Origin: Desulfobacterales bacterium
Lineage (GTDB): Bacteria; Desulfobacterota; Desulfobacteria; Desulfobacterales; Desulfosalsimonadaceae
DNA length: 54,093 bases
Direction of reading: 5' to 3'
Assembly: GCA_018399235.1 (NCBI GenBank)
Contig: JAGYOX010000004.1
Location: forward strand, 1-54,093
The position numbers and the translations under genes are program-made. Position 1 is the first letter of the stretch, and every line of letters starts with the position of its first letter. The notes below the pieces were generated by a model. The model saw only the letters and a list, made by a program, of their open reading frames with translations. It had not been told where the DNA came from and did no database searches. Shown here in pieces: positions 43,992-52,511 of the stretch.

Positions 43992-44930
43992 CTAGAGTTT
44001 CTCAGCAGCCCGCAGGCAGGTACTTCTTGCCATCGGATTTCGTGTGACTTCATCTTGGCTCGGCCGGCGGACTTTTCGTGTCAGCACTCGCACCAACGGC
44101 TGCTTCCCGCAAACGCATCGGGGAAAATCCGGCGGACAGGTGCATGGATTTTCCCACTCCTTCAGCCGATGCTTAACAATGCGATCCTCAAGTGAATGAA
44201 AAGACAAGATACAGAGCCTTCCGCCCGGCTTAAGTGCTTCAACGGCGGCCGACAGAAACTGCTCTAGCTTTTCCAGTTCTTTGTTTACAGCGATTCGCAA
44301 GGCCATAAACACCTTGGTTGCCGGATGGATTTTTCGCCTGGCGATGACACGCTGAGGGAGCGCTGACCGGATAAGGTCAACCAGCTGCCGGTTCGTCCTG
44401 ATCCGATTATTCTTCCGGTGATCGACGATTTTTTTGACGATTGCGCCGGCCCACCTCTCTTCGCCGTAAGTTTTAAATATCTGTTTTAATGATGCGGGTG
44501 ATGCTGAGTTAACAATCTCTTCAGCCGTGTTGGGGCAATCGGTATTCATCCGCATATCCAGCGGCTCGTCACCTTGAAAGGTAAACCCCCTGCCGCTGGA
44601 TTCGAGTTGATACAATGACAGGCCGAGATCAGCAAATATGCCGTCTACAGCATTGAGACTTAAACGCTTTAGGATATCCGGGAGATTGAAAAAGTTGTCA
44701 TGAAAAAGGTGAACATTGCCCTTATACTGGGCAAGCGCCCTGGCTGCCGCCTGAATCGCATCATTATCCTGATCGATCCCGATAAGCAGCCCATTTGGCA
44801 GGATTTCTCTGATAATGGCCTTTGCATGTCCTGCCCCGCCAACCGTGCAGTCAACGCAGATTTGTCCCGGCTGACAATTTAAAAAACCGACGACCTCATC
44901 GACCATCACGGGGATATGGCGATATTTCAT
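43992..44930 (-). CDS. rsmH: 16S rRNA (cytosine-1402-N4)-methyltransferase
   Basis: A 312-residue SAM enzyme. N-terminal YRHIPVMVDEVV, SAM motif VDCTVGGAGHAKAI near residues 26-39, GIDQDNDAI, GFTFQGDEPLDMRM, and LCILSFHSLEDRIVKHR at the C-terminal end. Length matches RsmH/MraW. It follows mraZ after four bases, the standard head of a dcw cluster. Confidence 0.96.
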   Translation of the reverse strand: MKYRHIPVMVDEVVGFLNCQPGQICVDCTVGGAGHAKAIIREILPNGLLIGIDQDNDAIQAAARALAQYKGNVHLFHDNFFNLPDILKRLSLNAVDGIFADLGLSLYQLESSGRGFTFQGDEPLDMRMNTDCPNTAEEIVNSASPASLKQIFKTYGEERWAGAIVKKIVDHRKNNRIRTNRQLVDLIRSALPQRVIARRKIHPATKVFMALRIAVNKELEKLEQFLSAAVEALKPGGRLCILSFHSLEDRIVKHRLKEWENPCTCPPDFPRCVCGKQPLVRVLTRKVRRPSQDEVTRNPMARSTCLRAAEKL

Positions 44931-44934
44931 AAGA

Positions 44935-45384
44935 TTAGAGTCCTAGTTTAGCAATTTCGCTTTGAACCTCCTCATTTTGCATATCCTCTTTTTCCAGCTT
45001 GAGATTCTCTGCCTCCCACCACTGTTTTGACCAAATCTCGAAGTGGTCCAGCACCCCGACAAGGACGATTTCTTTTTCCAGTTTTGCATAATTTCTAAGC
45101 TCAGGCGGAATAAGAATGCGGTTCTGCTTGTCGAGCGGACAATGCTGAACAGCGCCAATAAACACCCGCCTGAAACGCCTCATTGCATCGCTTTTTTCAG
45201 CCAACGAATGGATTCGTTCTTCAATTTTCCTCCATTCTTCGGGTGGATATGCAAACAGGGCATTGTCCAGACGGGATATCATAAGCGAATGGTCGTCGCT
45301 TTCCTGAAGCGGCTCCCGGAATCTTACCGGGATAATAATCCGCCCCTTGCTGTCAATTGTATGTTGTGAGCTCCCCCTGAACAA
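44935..45384 (-). CDS. mraZ: Transcriptional regulator MraZ
   Basis: A 149-residue protein with two SpoVT/AbrB-like repeats: MFRGSSQHTIDSKGRIIIP (residues 1-19) and CPLDKQNRILIPPELRNYA (~82-100). MraZ forms ring oligomers that bind repeated boxes before its own gene and repress the dcw operon. The start is TTG 45384, fixed by the conserved MFRG N-terminus; GGAG of the last operator box lies ten bases upstream and acts as the Shine-Dalgarno. Confidence 0.95.
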   Translation of the reverse strand: MFRGSSQHTIDSKGRIIIPVRFREPLQESDDHSLMISRLDNALFAYPPEEWRKIEERIHSLAEKSDAMRRFRRVFIGAVQHCPLDKQNRILIPPELRNYAKLEKEIVLVGVLDHFEIWSKQWWEAENLKLEKEDMQNEEVQSEIAKLGL

Positions 45385-45394
45385 TGGCCCAATA

Positions 45395-45419
45395 CTCCAT
45401 TTACATCCATTTTACTCCA
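45395..45419 (-). promoter_or_regulatory. MraZ operator: three boxes at 10-bp spacing
   Basis: On the - strand TGGAG (45415-45419), TGGAT (45405-45409) and TGGAG (45395-45399) repeat exactly every 10 bases between promoter and start codon. This is the arrangement of known MraZ boxes (TGGGN repeats with 5-base spacers), with A in place of the third G. Confidence 0.75.
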
Positions 45420-45430
45420 CGTTTATTGAT

Positions 45431-45458
45431 ATAATACCTTAAATTAGACTCCTGTCAA
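45431..45458 (-). promoter_or_regulatory. Promoter of the dcw operon
   Basis: On the - strand TTGACA (45453-45458) and TATTAT (45431-45436) are 16 bases apart. The A/T-rich stretch directly upstream (45459-45535) could act as an UP element. The transcript would start just before the MraZ boxes. Confidence 0.7.
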
Positions 45459-45595
45459 CAAAAAAACATATTTTTTAAAAAATTTTTTTCTAATAATTAT
45501 TGAATGTTAATTTTAAACTTGCGGCTAAAATTTGATGTGGATATTTGTGGGAAATTTAAAAATATGCCTACGCGCCTGCCTTAACGAAAAGCCGA
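45459..45595. other. A/T-rich divergent intergenic region
   Basis: This stretch lies between the dcw promoter and the promoter of the kinase-like gene. It contains long A and T runs (TTTTTTAAAAAATTTTTTTC) and no gene. It may carry UP elements or a nucleoid-protein site. Confidence 0.5.
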
Positions 45596-45623
45596 TGGAC
45601 AATTGGTTGGATATGCTTATAAT
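45596..45623 (+). promoter_or_regulatory. Promoter of the cytidylate-kinase-like gene
   Basis: TGGACA (45596-45601) and a consensus TATAAT (45618-45623) with a 16-base spacer, giving a leader of about 90 bases. Confidence 0.6.
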
Positions 45624-45718
45624 GATTTAATGGATTTTTTTATTGAAATGAATTGAGGCTCTATCTTATGAACAGAGAGATTAATTTATAACATAGTTTG
45701 ATTTCCATGGAGGCATAC

Positions 45719-46336
45719 ATGGCCGTTATTACAATCAGCAACGAATTCAGCACACAGAGTCAGAAGGTGGCCGCCGGGGTGGCAGACAAACTCGGCTACG
45801 AATATATAGGGGACCAACTGCTGGCACAAATCGCCAGTGAATTGAATTTATCCAAGCACGAAGCCGATACTTTCAGACAGACATCTAAATCCTCCATCCT
45901 AAGGTTTGTTGACCGCTACACATGCTCCGTTGTTCAGAAAGTTGTGGACGGGGAACACGGGTGCCTGGATGATCGTGCGTATTACGAAAAAACCAGGGAA
46001 CTGGTTGAACGAATTTACGAAGCCGGCAATGCCATTATTCTGGGATGGGGCGGCCAGTGCATCCTCAAAGACAAACCCAACACCCTGCATGTGCGCCTGA
46101 AAAAAGACCCGGCGTTAAAAATTCAAGACCTTATGGAAAAGCATGAGTACAGCCAGAAGGCAGCCGAAAAACGGGTAAAGCAGGAAGAAGCAGACTTAAA
46201 GGCTTACATAAAACAATATTTTAACCAGGACTGGAATGATGCGAGGCTATACGACCTGGTCATCGATATGGGTAAAACCTCCGTGGAAAAGGCGATTGAA
46301 ATCATCTGCGAACATCTCAAACATCAAGAAAGGTGA
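45719..46336 (+). CDS. Cytidylate-kinase-like family protein with altered P-loop
   Basis: A 205-residue protein of the Cytidylate_kin2 type. The C-terminal two thirds fit well: GNAIILGWGGQCILKDKPN, LHVRLKKDPALKIQDLM, and the lid/helix region YIKQYFNQDWNDARLYDLVI. The N-terminal loop, normally ISREFGSGGREIA-like, is ISNEFSTQSQKVAAG, so the Gly residues and Lys/Arg of the phosphate loop are missing. It may bind nucleotides weakly or have a regulatory role. GGAGG five bases before ATG 45719 sets the start. It is monocistronic, convergent with the mnh operon. Confidence 0.82.
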   Translation: MAVITISNEFSTQSQKVAAGVADKLGYEYIGDQLLAQIASELNLSKHEADTFRQTSKSSILRFVDRYTCSVVQKVVDGEHGCLDDRAYYEKTRELVERIYEAGNAIILGWGGQCILKDKPNTLHVRLKKDPALKIQDLMEKHEYSQKAAEKRVKQEEADLKAYIKQYFNQDWNDARLYDLVIDMGKTSVEKAIEIICEHLKHQER

Positions 46337-46378
46337 AAGGTGAAAGGGGAAAGGCGTCAGCATGCCGATAACTTACTT

Positions 46379-46497
46379 AACCCTAAACTCTAAATCCCAA
46401 ACCCTGAACCCTGAACCCTGAACACTGAAACCTGAAACCTGAAACCTGAAACCAAAACCTTAGACCTTGAACCCTATACCTTATACCCTATACCTAC
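46379..46497 (+). repeat. Heptanucleotide array, 17 units
   Basis: Seventeen consecutive 7-base units in perfect register but variable sequence, from AACCCTA through AACCCTG x3 and AAACCTG x3 to TACCTTA and TACCTAC. It lies between two convergent genes. Four further purine-rich units (AAGGTGA-like) precede it at about 46329-46356. Confidence 0.9.
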
Positions 46498-46516
46498 CCA
46501 TATAAATTAAACGCCC

Positions 46517-46909
46517 TTATTGGGTTCCTTTCTCTTCCAGTTCGCATCCAGATGCCCCCTCCTCCTCCGCTGAGGTTTCACACCAGTCGCAGATATTGGC
46601 AAATTCATCAATCCAGGTCTTGTGCCACAGGTTGACCCGGCTGCAATAAGCCGCGCGGCCGATTAAGTGTGCCGCCACCGGTGCGGTGAGCAGCAGAAAA
46701 AACACCGTGGCAAGGGCGCGAAGGGTAATGCTGAGTTCCAGATAATAACATGCCAGGGCGAGAAAAATCAGGCCCGATCCAAGCGCCCCGGCCTTGGTTG
46801 CCGCATGCATCCGGATAATGGTGTCCGGCAAGCGGAGCATACCTACAGACGCAATAAAAGCGAAAATGCCGCCGGCAACCAATAGTATGGCGGTAATTGC
46901 CTCGACCAT
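46517..46909 (-). CDS. mnhG: Mrp/Mnh antiporter subunit G
   Basis: A 130-residue protein with three membrane helices of the MnhG/PhaG family (FAFIASVGMLRLPDTIIRMHAATKAGALG is diagnostic, residues ~16-44). The ~45-residue cytoplasmic tail contains three Cys (ICDWCET..GCELEE), not usual for the family; it may bind metal or have no role. It is the last gene of the mnhA-G operon, three bases after mnhF. Confidence 0.93.
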   Translation of the reverse strand: MVEAITAILLVAGGIFAFIASVGMLRLPDTIIRMHAATKAGALGSGLIFLALACYYLELSITLRALATVFFLLLTAPVAAHLIGRAAYCSRVNLWHKTWIDEFANICDWCETSAEEEGASGCELEEKGTQ

Positions 46910-46912
46910 ATT

Positions 46913-47230
46913 TCACCCCTCCCCATCAATTTTTCCATTTCGGGATTTTTTCGCCAGCCGCTCACGGAACCGGGCCAGCGCAACCGTTCCCAGAAAAGCG
47001 ATCAGCGCATAGGCAATGGCTACATCCAAAAATGCCTTTTCCCCGGTGTAAATGGAAAACGCCCCCAGATAGGCAACGATCAACACAGAAATCAAGTCCA
47101 GGGCGACAATTCGGTCCGCTGGATCCGGGCCTATGACCAACCGAATAAAGGCGAAGAGGATCGCCAGGGTTAAAAGAATCAACACAGCCTCTGTCGCCCC
47201 CTTTAACAGAATACCCTCCATGCCCATCAT
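46913..47230 (-). CDS. mnhF: Mrp/Mnh antiporter subunit F
   Basis: A 105-residue, three-helix subunit (PF04066 type). The loop VIGPDPADRIVALDLISVL near residues 31-49 is the family signature. It overlaps the mnhE stop by four bases and is needed, with the other small subunits, for assembly of the antiporter in family members. Confidence 0.93.
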   Translation of the reverse strand: MMGMEGILLKGATEAVLILLTLAILFAFIRLVIGPDPADRIVALDLISVLIVAYLGAFSIYTGEKAFLDVAIAYALIAFLGTVALARFRERLAKKSRNGKIDGEG

Positions 47231-47703
47231 CGAATTGCCTCCAGAACCCGTTTTTCAATACCCTGCTTGATTTCGCGGCGCGCGGCTTCCACGTCATCCA
47301 GAAACATCATATGCACGTAAAGGGTCTTCCGATCCTCGGATACATCAAGGCTCAGGGTCCCCGGTGTGAGCGAAACCAGATTCGCCACCATCATGATTTC
47401 AAAATCGGATCGGGCATCCAGGGGCACCGCAATCACCCCCGGCCTGCTGATATGTTTGGGAGTAACCACATCCCACAGCACCCGGAGGTTGGATACCAAG
47501 AGCTGCCAGATAAAATAGCCGGCCAGCTGAAGAATTTTGGCAACCCGCATGAAATATGTCGTCGGTCCGTACAACGGCCGCGTGACCCACATGGCGAGAT
47601 AGCCGACGGCGAATCCCGCCAAGAAACCGCTCAAATTAACCTGGCCCAGAATTGCACAGAATCCGGCGGCCAGAAATATATTCAACAGGAAAAGATGACT
47701 CAT
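47227..47703 (-). CDS. mnhE: Mrp/Mnh antiporter subunit E
   Basis: A 158-residue protein: N-terminal helices (residues ~1-75), then a cytoplasmic domain with ISRPGVIAVPLDARSDFEIMMVANLVSLTPGTLSLD, the family signature, and YVHMMFLDD. It overlaps mnhD by four bases. Confidence 0.94.
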   Translation of the reverse strand: MSHLFLLNIFLAAGFCAILGQVNLSGFLAGFAVGYLAMWVTRPLYGPTTYFMRVAKILQLAGYFIWQLLVSNLRVLWDVVTPKHISRPGVIAVPLDARSDFEIMMVANLVSLTPGTLSLDVSEDRKTLYVHMMFLDDVEAARREIKQGIEKRVLEAIR

Positions 47704-49202
47704 ACACCCCCCAGCACCGCTTTGACGTATATATCCGGATGGAGCAGCTCATGGGCCGCCTGACCGGCAAGCTTCAGAAACGGTCCGGGGGTAAGGCCCA
47801 AGACGATGGTGATAACCGCCAGCACCATAATCGGCAAAATTCTCCACAAACCCCCACCGGCCTGTTCCATACCGGAGGTTTCTGAATGCATGGTTTCAGG
47901 ACAAGGCTTCCAGAATGCCTCCCCCCAGATTTTGGTCATGGAATACACGGTAAGCAGCCCTACTAAAGCGGCCGCAGCCGCTACCACATAGGACTCAACC
48001 TCTATGCTAGCCCGGATCAGCACCATCTTGGCCCAGAATCCGGATAATGGGGGAAATCCGGCCAGAGAAAAGGCGGGGATAAAAAACAGCAGCGCCAGAA
48101 AACCGCGGTTGCGATACAGCCCGCCCAGCCTTGACAGCTCGAAGGACCCTCCGGCAACATGAGAAGCGCCGCTTATCAGAAAAAGGTTGGCTTTGACAAT
48201 CATGTGATGAAGCAGGTAAAAAACCGCGCCGGTCAATGCCAGGGGCGTAAACAACGCCAACCCCATAACCATGTAGCCGACCTGGCTGATAATATGAAAC
48301 GACAGAATCCGCCGGAACTCATTATAGGCCGCAGCACCCAAAACCCCGACGATCATGGTCACAACGGCCGCTACCAAAAGCAGACCATGTGTATAGGCTA
48401 CATTGAACGTAAAAACCAGCGTAAACATACGGATCAATGCATAAACCCCCACTTTGGTCAAAAGCCCGGCGAGAATGGCGGAAACCGCCACAGGCGGGGT
48501 GTGGTAGGAAACCGGGAGCCAGAAAAATAACGGGAAAATGCCCGCCTTGATGCCGAATGCCGCCATGAAAATCGTGGCCACGGCGGTGAGCAGCGCCTTG
48601 TCGGAAACCTTTTGGATTGCCAGGTGGAGGTCCGCCATATTGAGTGTGCCGGTCATACCGTAAAGGAGGCCCAAGCCGCTGATAAAGAGCAGGGTGGAAA
48701 ACAGGTTGATCATCACATATTTCACACCGCCGTCGAACTGCGCTTTTTCCTGACCCAGTACCAGCAACCCGAACGATGCCATCAACATGACCTCAAACCA
48801 AACATATAGGTTGAACAGATCGCCCGTCAAAAAGGCGCCGCATACCCCGCCGAGCAGAATATGCATCAACGGATGAAATCCGGCGGCCATCATACCCTTT
48901 TTAATCTCGGCCTTTGAATAGGCCATCACGCAAAGCCCTAACGTGCCGGTTACGGCCACCAGGATAACGCTCAGATGGTCCGCCGCCAATGTGATGCCAA
49001 AGGGGGCCGGCCAGCTGCCAATCTGTAGGGTTGAGATGCCGTTTTTGCAGACATGAAAAAAAAGACCCAAACATACCGTGAAATGAAGCGCCGCCCCGAC
49101 CATACTAAGCGTCTGCTGGCGCTCGAAATCTTTCCTGAACAAAAGCGCGGCCGCGGCAACAGCAAACGGAACAATGATCGGTAAAACCAGCAAACAGTTC
49201 AT
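47700..49202 (-). CDS. mnhD: Mrp/Mnh antiporter subunit D (NuoM/N-like)
   Basis: A 500-residue, ~14-helix protein homologous to the complex I proton-pumping subunits. Conserved elements include FNLYVWFEVMLMASFGLLVL with the key membrane Glu, GIKAGIFPLFFWLPVSYHTPPVAVSAILAGLLTKVGVYAL with a conserved Lys, and FHIISQVGYMVMGLAL. It forms the proton path of the antiporter together with MnhA. It overlaps both mnhC and mnhE by four bases. Confidence 0.95.
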   Translation of the reverse strand: MNCLLVLPIIVPFAVAAAALLFRKDFERQQTLSMVGAALHFTVCLGLFFHVCKNGISTLQIGSWPAPFGITLAADHLSVILVAVTGTLGLCVMAYSKAEIKKGMMAAGFHPLMHILLGGVCGAFLTGDLFNLYVWFEVMLMASFGLLVLGQEKAQFDGGVKYVMINLFSTLLFISGLGLLYGMTGTLNMADLHLAIQKVSDKALLTAVATIFMAAFGIKAGIFPLFFWLPVSYHTPPVAVSAILAGLLTKVGVYALIRMFTLVFTFNVAYTHGLLLVAAVVTMIVGVLGAAAYNEFRRILSFHIISQVGYMVMGLALFTPLALTGAVFYLLHHMIVKANLFLISGASHVAGGSFELSRLGGLYRNRGFLALLFFIPAFSLAGFPPLSGFWAKMVLIRASIEVESYVVAAAAALVGLLTVYSMTKIWGEAFWKPCPETMHSETSGMEQAGGGLWRILPIMVLAVITIVLGLTPGPFLKLAGQAAHELLHPDIYVKAVLGGV

Positions 49203-49597
49203 GCGCCGCTTCCTTTCGAGTTATCGGCCCCCAAAGCCTCATTTCCTTCAACCGGCTCCGCAAAACGCATCTTTTCCGTATCAACCGTGCCAAGCGACTC
49301 GTATGTTCGGTAAAAAAGTATAAAAACAAAGGCTAACAAGGCAAAGCCGATGACAATCGCCGTCAGAATGAGCGCCTGGGGCAGCGCATTGGCCACTTCT
49401 CCAACCGGGACACTGGAACCATCGGCAATCAGCGGGGGGCGATGGCTTGAAAGGCGGCCGGCGACAAAGATCAAAAGATTGACCGCATTGGTGGCAATTA
49501 CAAGACCGAAGATAAAGCGGATGATATTGCCGGAGAGCATCAGGTAAATGCTGGCAGCCGCCATTAGACCGCACAAAACAGCTAAAACCGTTTCCAT
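49199..49597 (-). CDS. mnhC: Mrp/Mnh antiporter subunit C (NuoK-like)
   Basis: A 132-residue, three-helix NuoK homologue: YLMLSGNIIRFIFGLVIATNAVNLLIF (residues ~18-44) and ALPQALILTAIVIGFALLAFV carry the family Glu-poor helices typical of MrpC. The ~35-residue acidic C-terminal tail is variable. It starts one base after mnhB. Confidence 0.94.
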   Translation of the reverse strand: METVLAVLCGLMAAASIYLMLSGNIIRFIFGLVIATNAVNLLIFVAGRLSSHRPPLIADGSSVPVGEVANALPQALILTAIVIGFALLAFVFILFYRTYESLGTVDTEKMRFAEPVEGNEALGADNSKGSGA

Positions 49598-49598
49598 A

Positions 49599-50012
49599 TC
49601 AGGACTCTTCCAGTGCTAAAATAATCGTTAAAATCGTTCCCAGAACAATGGCATACACCCCGACATCAAATAAAAACGGGGTGCCGAGCACAAGCTTGTA
49701 GTCCGGAAGCTCGGCAACCGTCCCCCAGAGCCCGGTTAAAAACGGCTTTCCTGTAAAAACGGCAACCAGTCCGGAAACCAGCGCAAGTCCCAAGCCGAAA
49801 ACAATCAGGTGCCGGGGATCGATCCGGATCGCCCGCCGCACCGAGGCCGCCCCTTCGGCTATAATATAAAGGGCGAAGCCGGTACCGGCCACCAAAGCCC
49901 CGGAAAACCCTCCACCCGGCGAATTATGCCCGCGAAACAGCAGATATATCGAAAACACGAGAATCAGACTGACCAATAGCCGGGTGGCCGTGCGCAATAT
50001 CAATGACTGCAT
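49599..50012 (-). CDS. mnhB: Mrp/Mnh antiporter subunit B
   Basis: A 137-residue, four-helix MnhB-domain protein. The motif [21 protein letters not shown] near residues 24-44 is diagnostic, and [16 protein letters not shown] follows. It begins at the last base of mnhA, so the two are translationally coupled. Confidence 0.95.
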   Translation of the reverse strand: MQSLILRTATRLLVSLILVFSIYLLFRGHNSPGGGFSGALVAGTGFALYIIAEGAASVRRAIRIDPRHLIVFGLGLALVSGLVAVFTGKPFLTGLWGTVAELPDYKLVLGTPFLFDVGVYAIVLGTILTIILALEES

Positions 50013-52267
50013 TATCCACTCCCCCTCTTCTTAATCAGCGCATACCCCGCCAGTCCGGCGGTGGCGACCACGATGATTTCACCCAGCGTATCCATGCTGC
50101 GAAAGTCCACCAGGATCACGTTGACAATATTTTTCCCGTGGGCGGCCAAATAGCTGTTTTGTTCAAAAAAAGCCGTGATGGAACGATCCATTTCGGTTGA
50201 CAACAGCGCCAGCAGAAGCGTGGTCACCAGGATACCGGTACCCGCCGCCAGCAGCGCATCAAACAATCGCCTGCCCCGGTGATTTCTGGCCTGAGAGCCA
50301 AGGCCGGGCAGCCGGAGCAGGATCATGGAGACGATGACAACGGTAAGGGTTTCCACAAGCAGCTGCGTAAGGGCAAGGTCCGGGGCCCCAAAGGTTAAAA
50401 ATATGATGGCAAGCCCCGCACCGATAACACCCAGCGCACAAATCGCCAGTAAAAGGATCCGCGTGACAAGGACCGTTATCACCGCCGCCGATATCACGAT
50501 AACCAGCAGCCATTCCCGCCAGGCGAGTAACGGCGGCATAACTTCCGGAAAAGCCTGCGCCCGGCTTAAAAACCCGTATCCGACGGCGAACAGAAATGTG
50601 GCGGCCACAATAAAAAAATAGCGGTGCAGCGAGCCGTTCTGGATGATGCGCGCCTGGAGCCTGCCCAGACGGGCCACGCTGCCGACGCACCCGTCATACA
50701 CCCGGTCGGCCGTCACAGGGATTTTCTCCGCCGCCGCGTTTATCCATTGGAATAGTCGCCGGTGCGCCAAATAGAAGCCGACGCCCAGCGTGAGCGTCAT
50801 AATGCTCAAAAGAAGCGGCTCGTTGATGCCGTGGAACAGACTCAGCTTGATATCCTCAACTGAAAAATGAAAGGCATGGACTGCCGGTCCAACCAGCCAA
50901 TGCCCCACCAGGTCTGGAACGATGCCGAAAATAATACCCAGGCCGCCCAGGACTACCGGACCACACCACATGAAAAAAGTGGTTTCCCGAACAGGGGCTT
51001 GATAACCAACCGGCCGCCCCAAGAAGGGGCGAACCACCAGAATCCCGCCTACGGCCGTCATCAACGCATTGCTTAACACCGCGGCTCCGGCTGCCAGCTC
51101 CGGGCACATGGCTTCGGCCAGGGCTCCCTTGTACATGATCTCCTTTCCAATAAATCCGAAAAACAAGGGAAAGCCGGCCATGGAAAGACAGGCCGCAACA
51201 GCGGCAAATGCGGTAGCCGGCATGAATTTTAAAAGTCCGCCCAGTTTTTCCAGCTGCCGGGTGCCGGTTTGGTGATCAATGATACCGGCAACCAGAAACA
51301 AGGCGGATTTGTACAGAGAATGCACCAGCAGGAACGTCATGGCGGCGGTCAGCGACGGGGTGGTTTTGCCTCCCAGGAACATGGTCATGATGCCGAGCGC
51401 CGTAATGGTGGTGTAGGCCAAAATCTTTTTGAGATCAGACTGCCCCATAGCCAAAATCGAGCCGCCAACAGCGGTAACCGCTCCGATGATCATCAGGGTG
51501 CAGGTCCAGGCGCCGCCTCCCCCCAGAATCGGATGAAACCGTGCCAGAAGATAAATGCCGCCCTTGACCATGGTGGCGGAATGGAGAAACGCGGAAATCG
51601 GTGCAGGGGCGGCCATGGCATTGGGCAGCCAGAAGTGAAATGGAAATTGCGCGGACTTGGTAAACGCGCCGACAAAAATCAAGGCCAACACCGCGCCATA
51701 AAGCGGATGCGCCCCTATAAGAGAGGCCTGCGGGACCATTCGGGAGATTTCATAGGTACCGCTGATAGTTTCCAACAGCAAAAAACCGACCAAAAGCGCC
51801 AACCCCCCGGCTCCGGTAACTAAAAGGGCCTGGCGGGCGCTTTTGCGCGAGGCCTCTTCCTCGTGTTCAAACCCGATTAACAGGTAGGAGAAAATCGTGG
51901 TCAACTCCCAGAAGACAAACAGGGCGATCACATTGTCAGCTGTGACAAGCCCCAGCATGGAGATCATAAAGGCATGCAGAAAAATAAAAAACCGGCCTGT
52001 GTCCCTGTGGCCGTGCAGGTAGTCAACCGCATAGATCGTAACAAAAAACCCAATGGCACTGATAATCAGCGCAAAGAAAATGCTCAGGCCGTCAAGCATA
52101 AAGGAGAGGTTAACACCAAGGGCGGGAATCCAGGAAATTGACAACCGATAGGACTCGCCGGCAGCCATAGCCGGAACCATGGCACAGGCACCCAGAAATA
52201 AAACAAGGGGCAGGATACAGGACGCCCGCACGATCCATTCAGTCCGATGTTTTAAGGAAACGCCCAT
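50012..52267 (-). CDS. mnhA: Mrp/Mnh antiporter subunit A (NuoL-like)
   Basis: A 751-residue NuoL-like protein with ~20 helices. The core has [60 protein letters not shown], and [17 protein letters not shown]. The C-terminal MbhD/DUF4040 part reads [21 protein letters not shown] and the MbhE-like end [16 protein letters not shown]. With MnhB-G it exchanges Na+ (or K+) for H+ across the inner membrane. An in-frame stop directly precedes the ATG, so the N-terminus cannot be longer. It has no Shine-Dalgarno of its own; a short leader ORF with a perfect one lies just upstream. Confidence 0.95.
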   Translation of the reverse strand: MGVSLKHRTEWIVRASCILPLVLFLGACAMVPAMAAGESYRLSISWIPALGVNLSFMLDGLSIFFALIISAIGFFVTIYAVDYLHGHRDTGRFFIFLHAFMISMLGLVTADNVIALFVFWELTTIFSYLLIGFEHEEEASRKSARQALLVTGAGGLALLVGFLLLETISGTYEISRMVPQASLIGAHPLYGAVLALIFVGAFTKSAQFPFHFWLPNAMAAPAPISAFLHSATMVKGGIYLLARFHPILGGGGAWTCTLMIIGAVTAVGGSILAMGQSDLKKILAYTTITALGIMTMFLGGKTTPSLTAAMTFLLVHSLYKSALFLVAGIIDHQTGTRQLEKLGGLLKFMPATAFAAVAACLSMAGFPLFFGFIGKEIMYKGALAEAMCPELAAGAAVLSNALMTAVGGILVVRPFLGRPVGYQAPVRETTFFMWCGPVVLGGLGIIFGIVPDLVGHWLVGPAVHAFHFSVEDIKLSLFHGINEPLLLSIMTLTLGVGFYLAHRRLFQWINAAAEKIPVTADRVYDGCVGSVARLGRLQARIIQNGSLHRYFFIVAATFLFAVGYGFLSRAQAFPEVMPPLLAWREWLLVIVISAAVITVLVTRILLLAICALGVIGAGLAIIFLTFGAPDLALTQLLVETLTVVIVSMILLRLPGLGSQARNHRGRRLFDALLAAGTGILVTTLLLALLSTEMDRSITAFFEQNSYLAAHGKNIVNVILVDFRSMDTLGEIIVVATAGLAGYALIKKRGSG

Positions 52268-52280
52268 CTATTGCCGTAAT

Positions 52281-52334
52281 CTAAATATAAGCGATAGCCG
52301 CCCAATAAACTGTCTGCCGTTGTTTGTTTTCCAT
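52281..52334 (-). CDS. Leader ORF upstream of mnhA
   Basis: Seventeen codons (MENKQRQTVYWAAIAYI) preceded by AGGAGG (52341-52346) six bases before its ATG, the best ribosome site in this part of the window. It stops 13 bases before the mnhA ATG, which lacks such a site, so it may couple ribosome entry to mnhA or be a regulatory leader peptide. TATAGT at 52375-52380 could be the -10 box of the operon. Too short to assign a family. Confidence 0.45.
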   Translation of the reverse strand: MENKQRQTVYWAAIAYI

Positions 52335-52511
52335 TTTGCGCCTCCTGTGATGAAATAAGTTTGAAATATACTGAACTATAAATTATCCACAAAATGAACA
52401 ACTTTCAAGAAATCAGCCATTATCTTTGCTTGCGGGCGTATATAGATTAATGATAGATTAGGATACAGAGTCGATACAGGACGAAACACTGAATCGATAA
52501 AGAACCCATTG

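Noticed and set aside
46329-46497. Possible CRISPR array
   Set aside because: Units are 7 bases with no spacers, and there are no cas genes; it is a simple tandem repeat.
46517-52267. Complex I (nuo) or membrane hydrogenase cluster
   Set aside because: Only NuoL/M/K-like antiporter subunits are present, with MnhB, E, F and G; no NuoB/C/D/I or hydrogenase subunits are seen.
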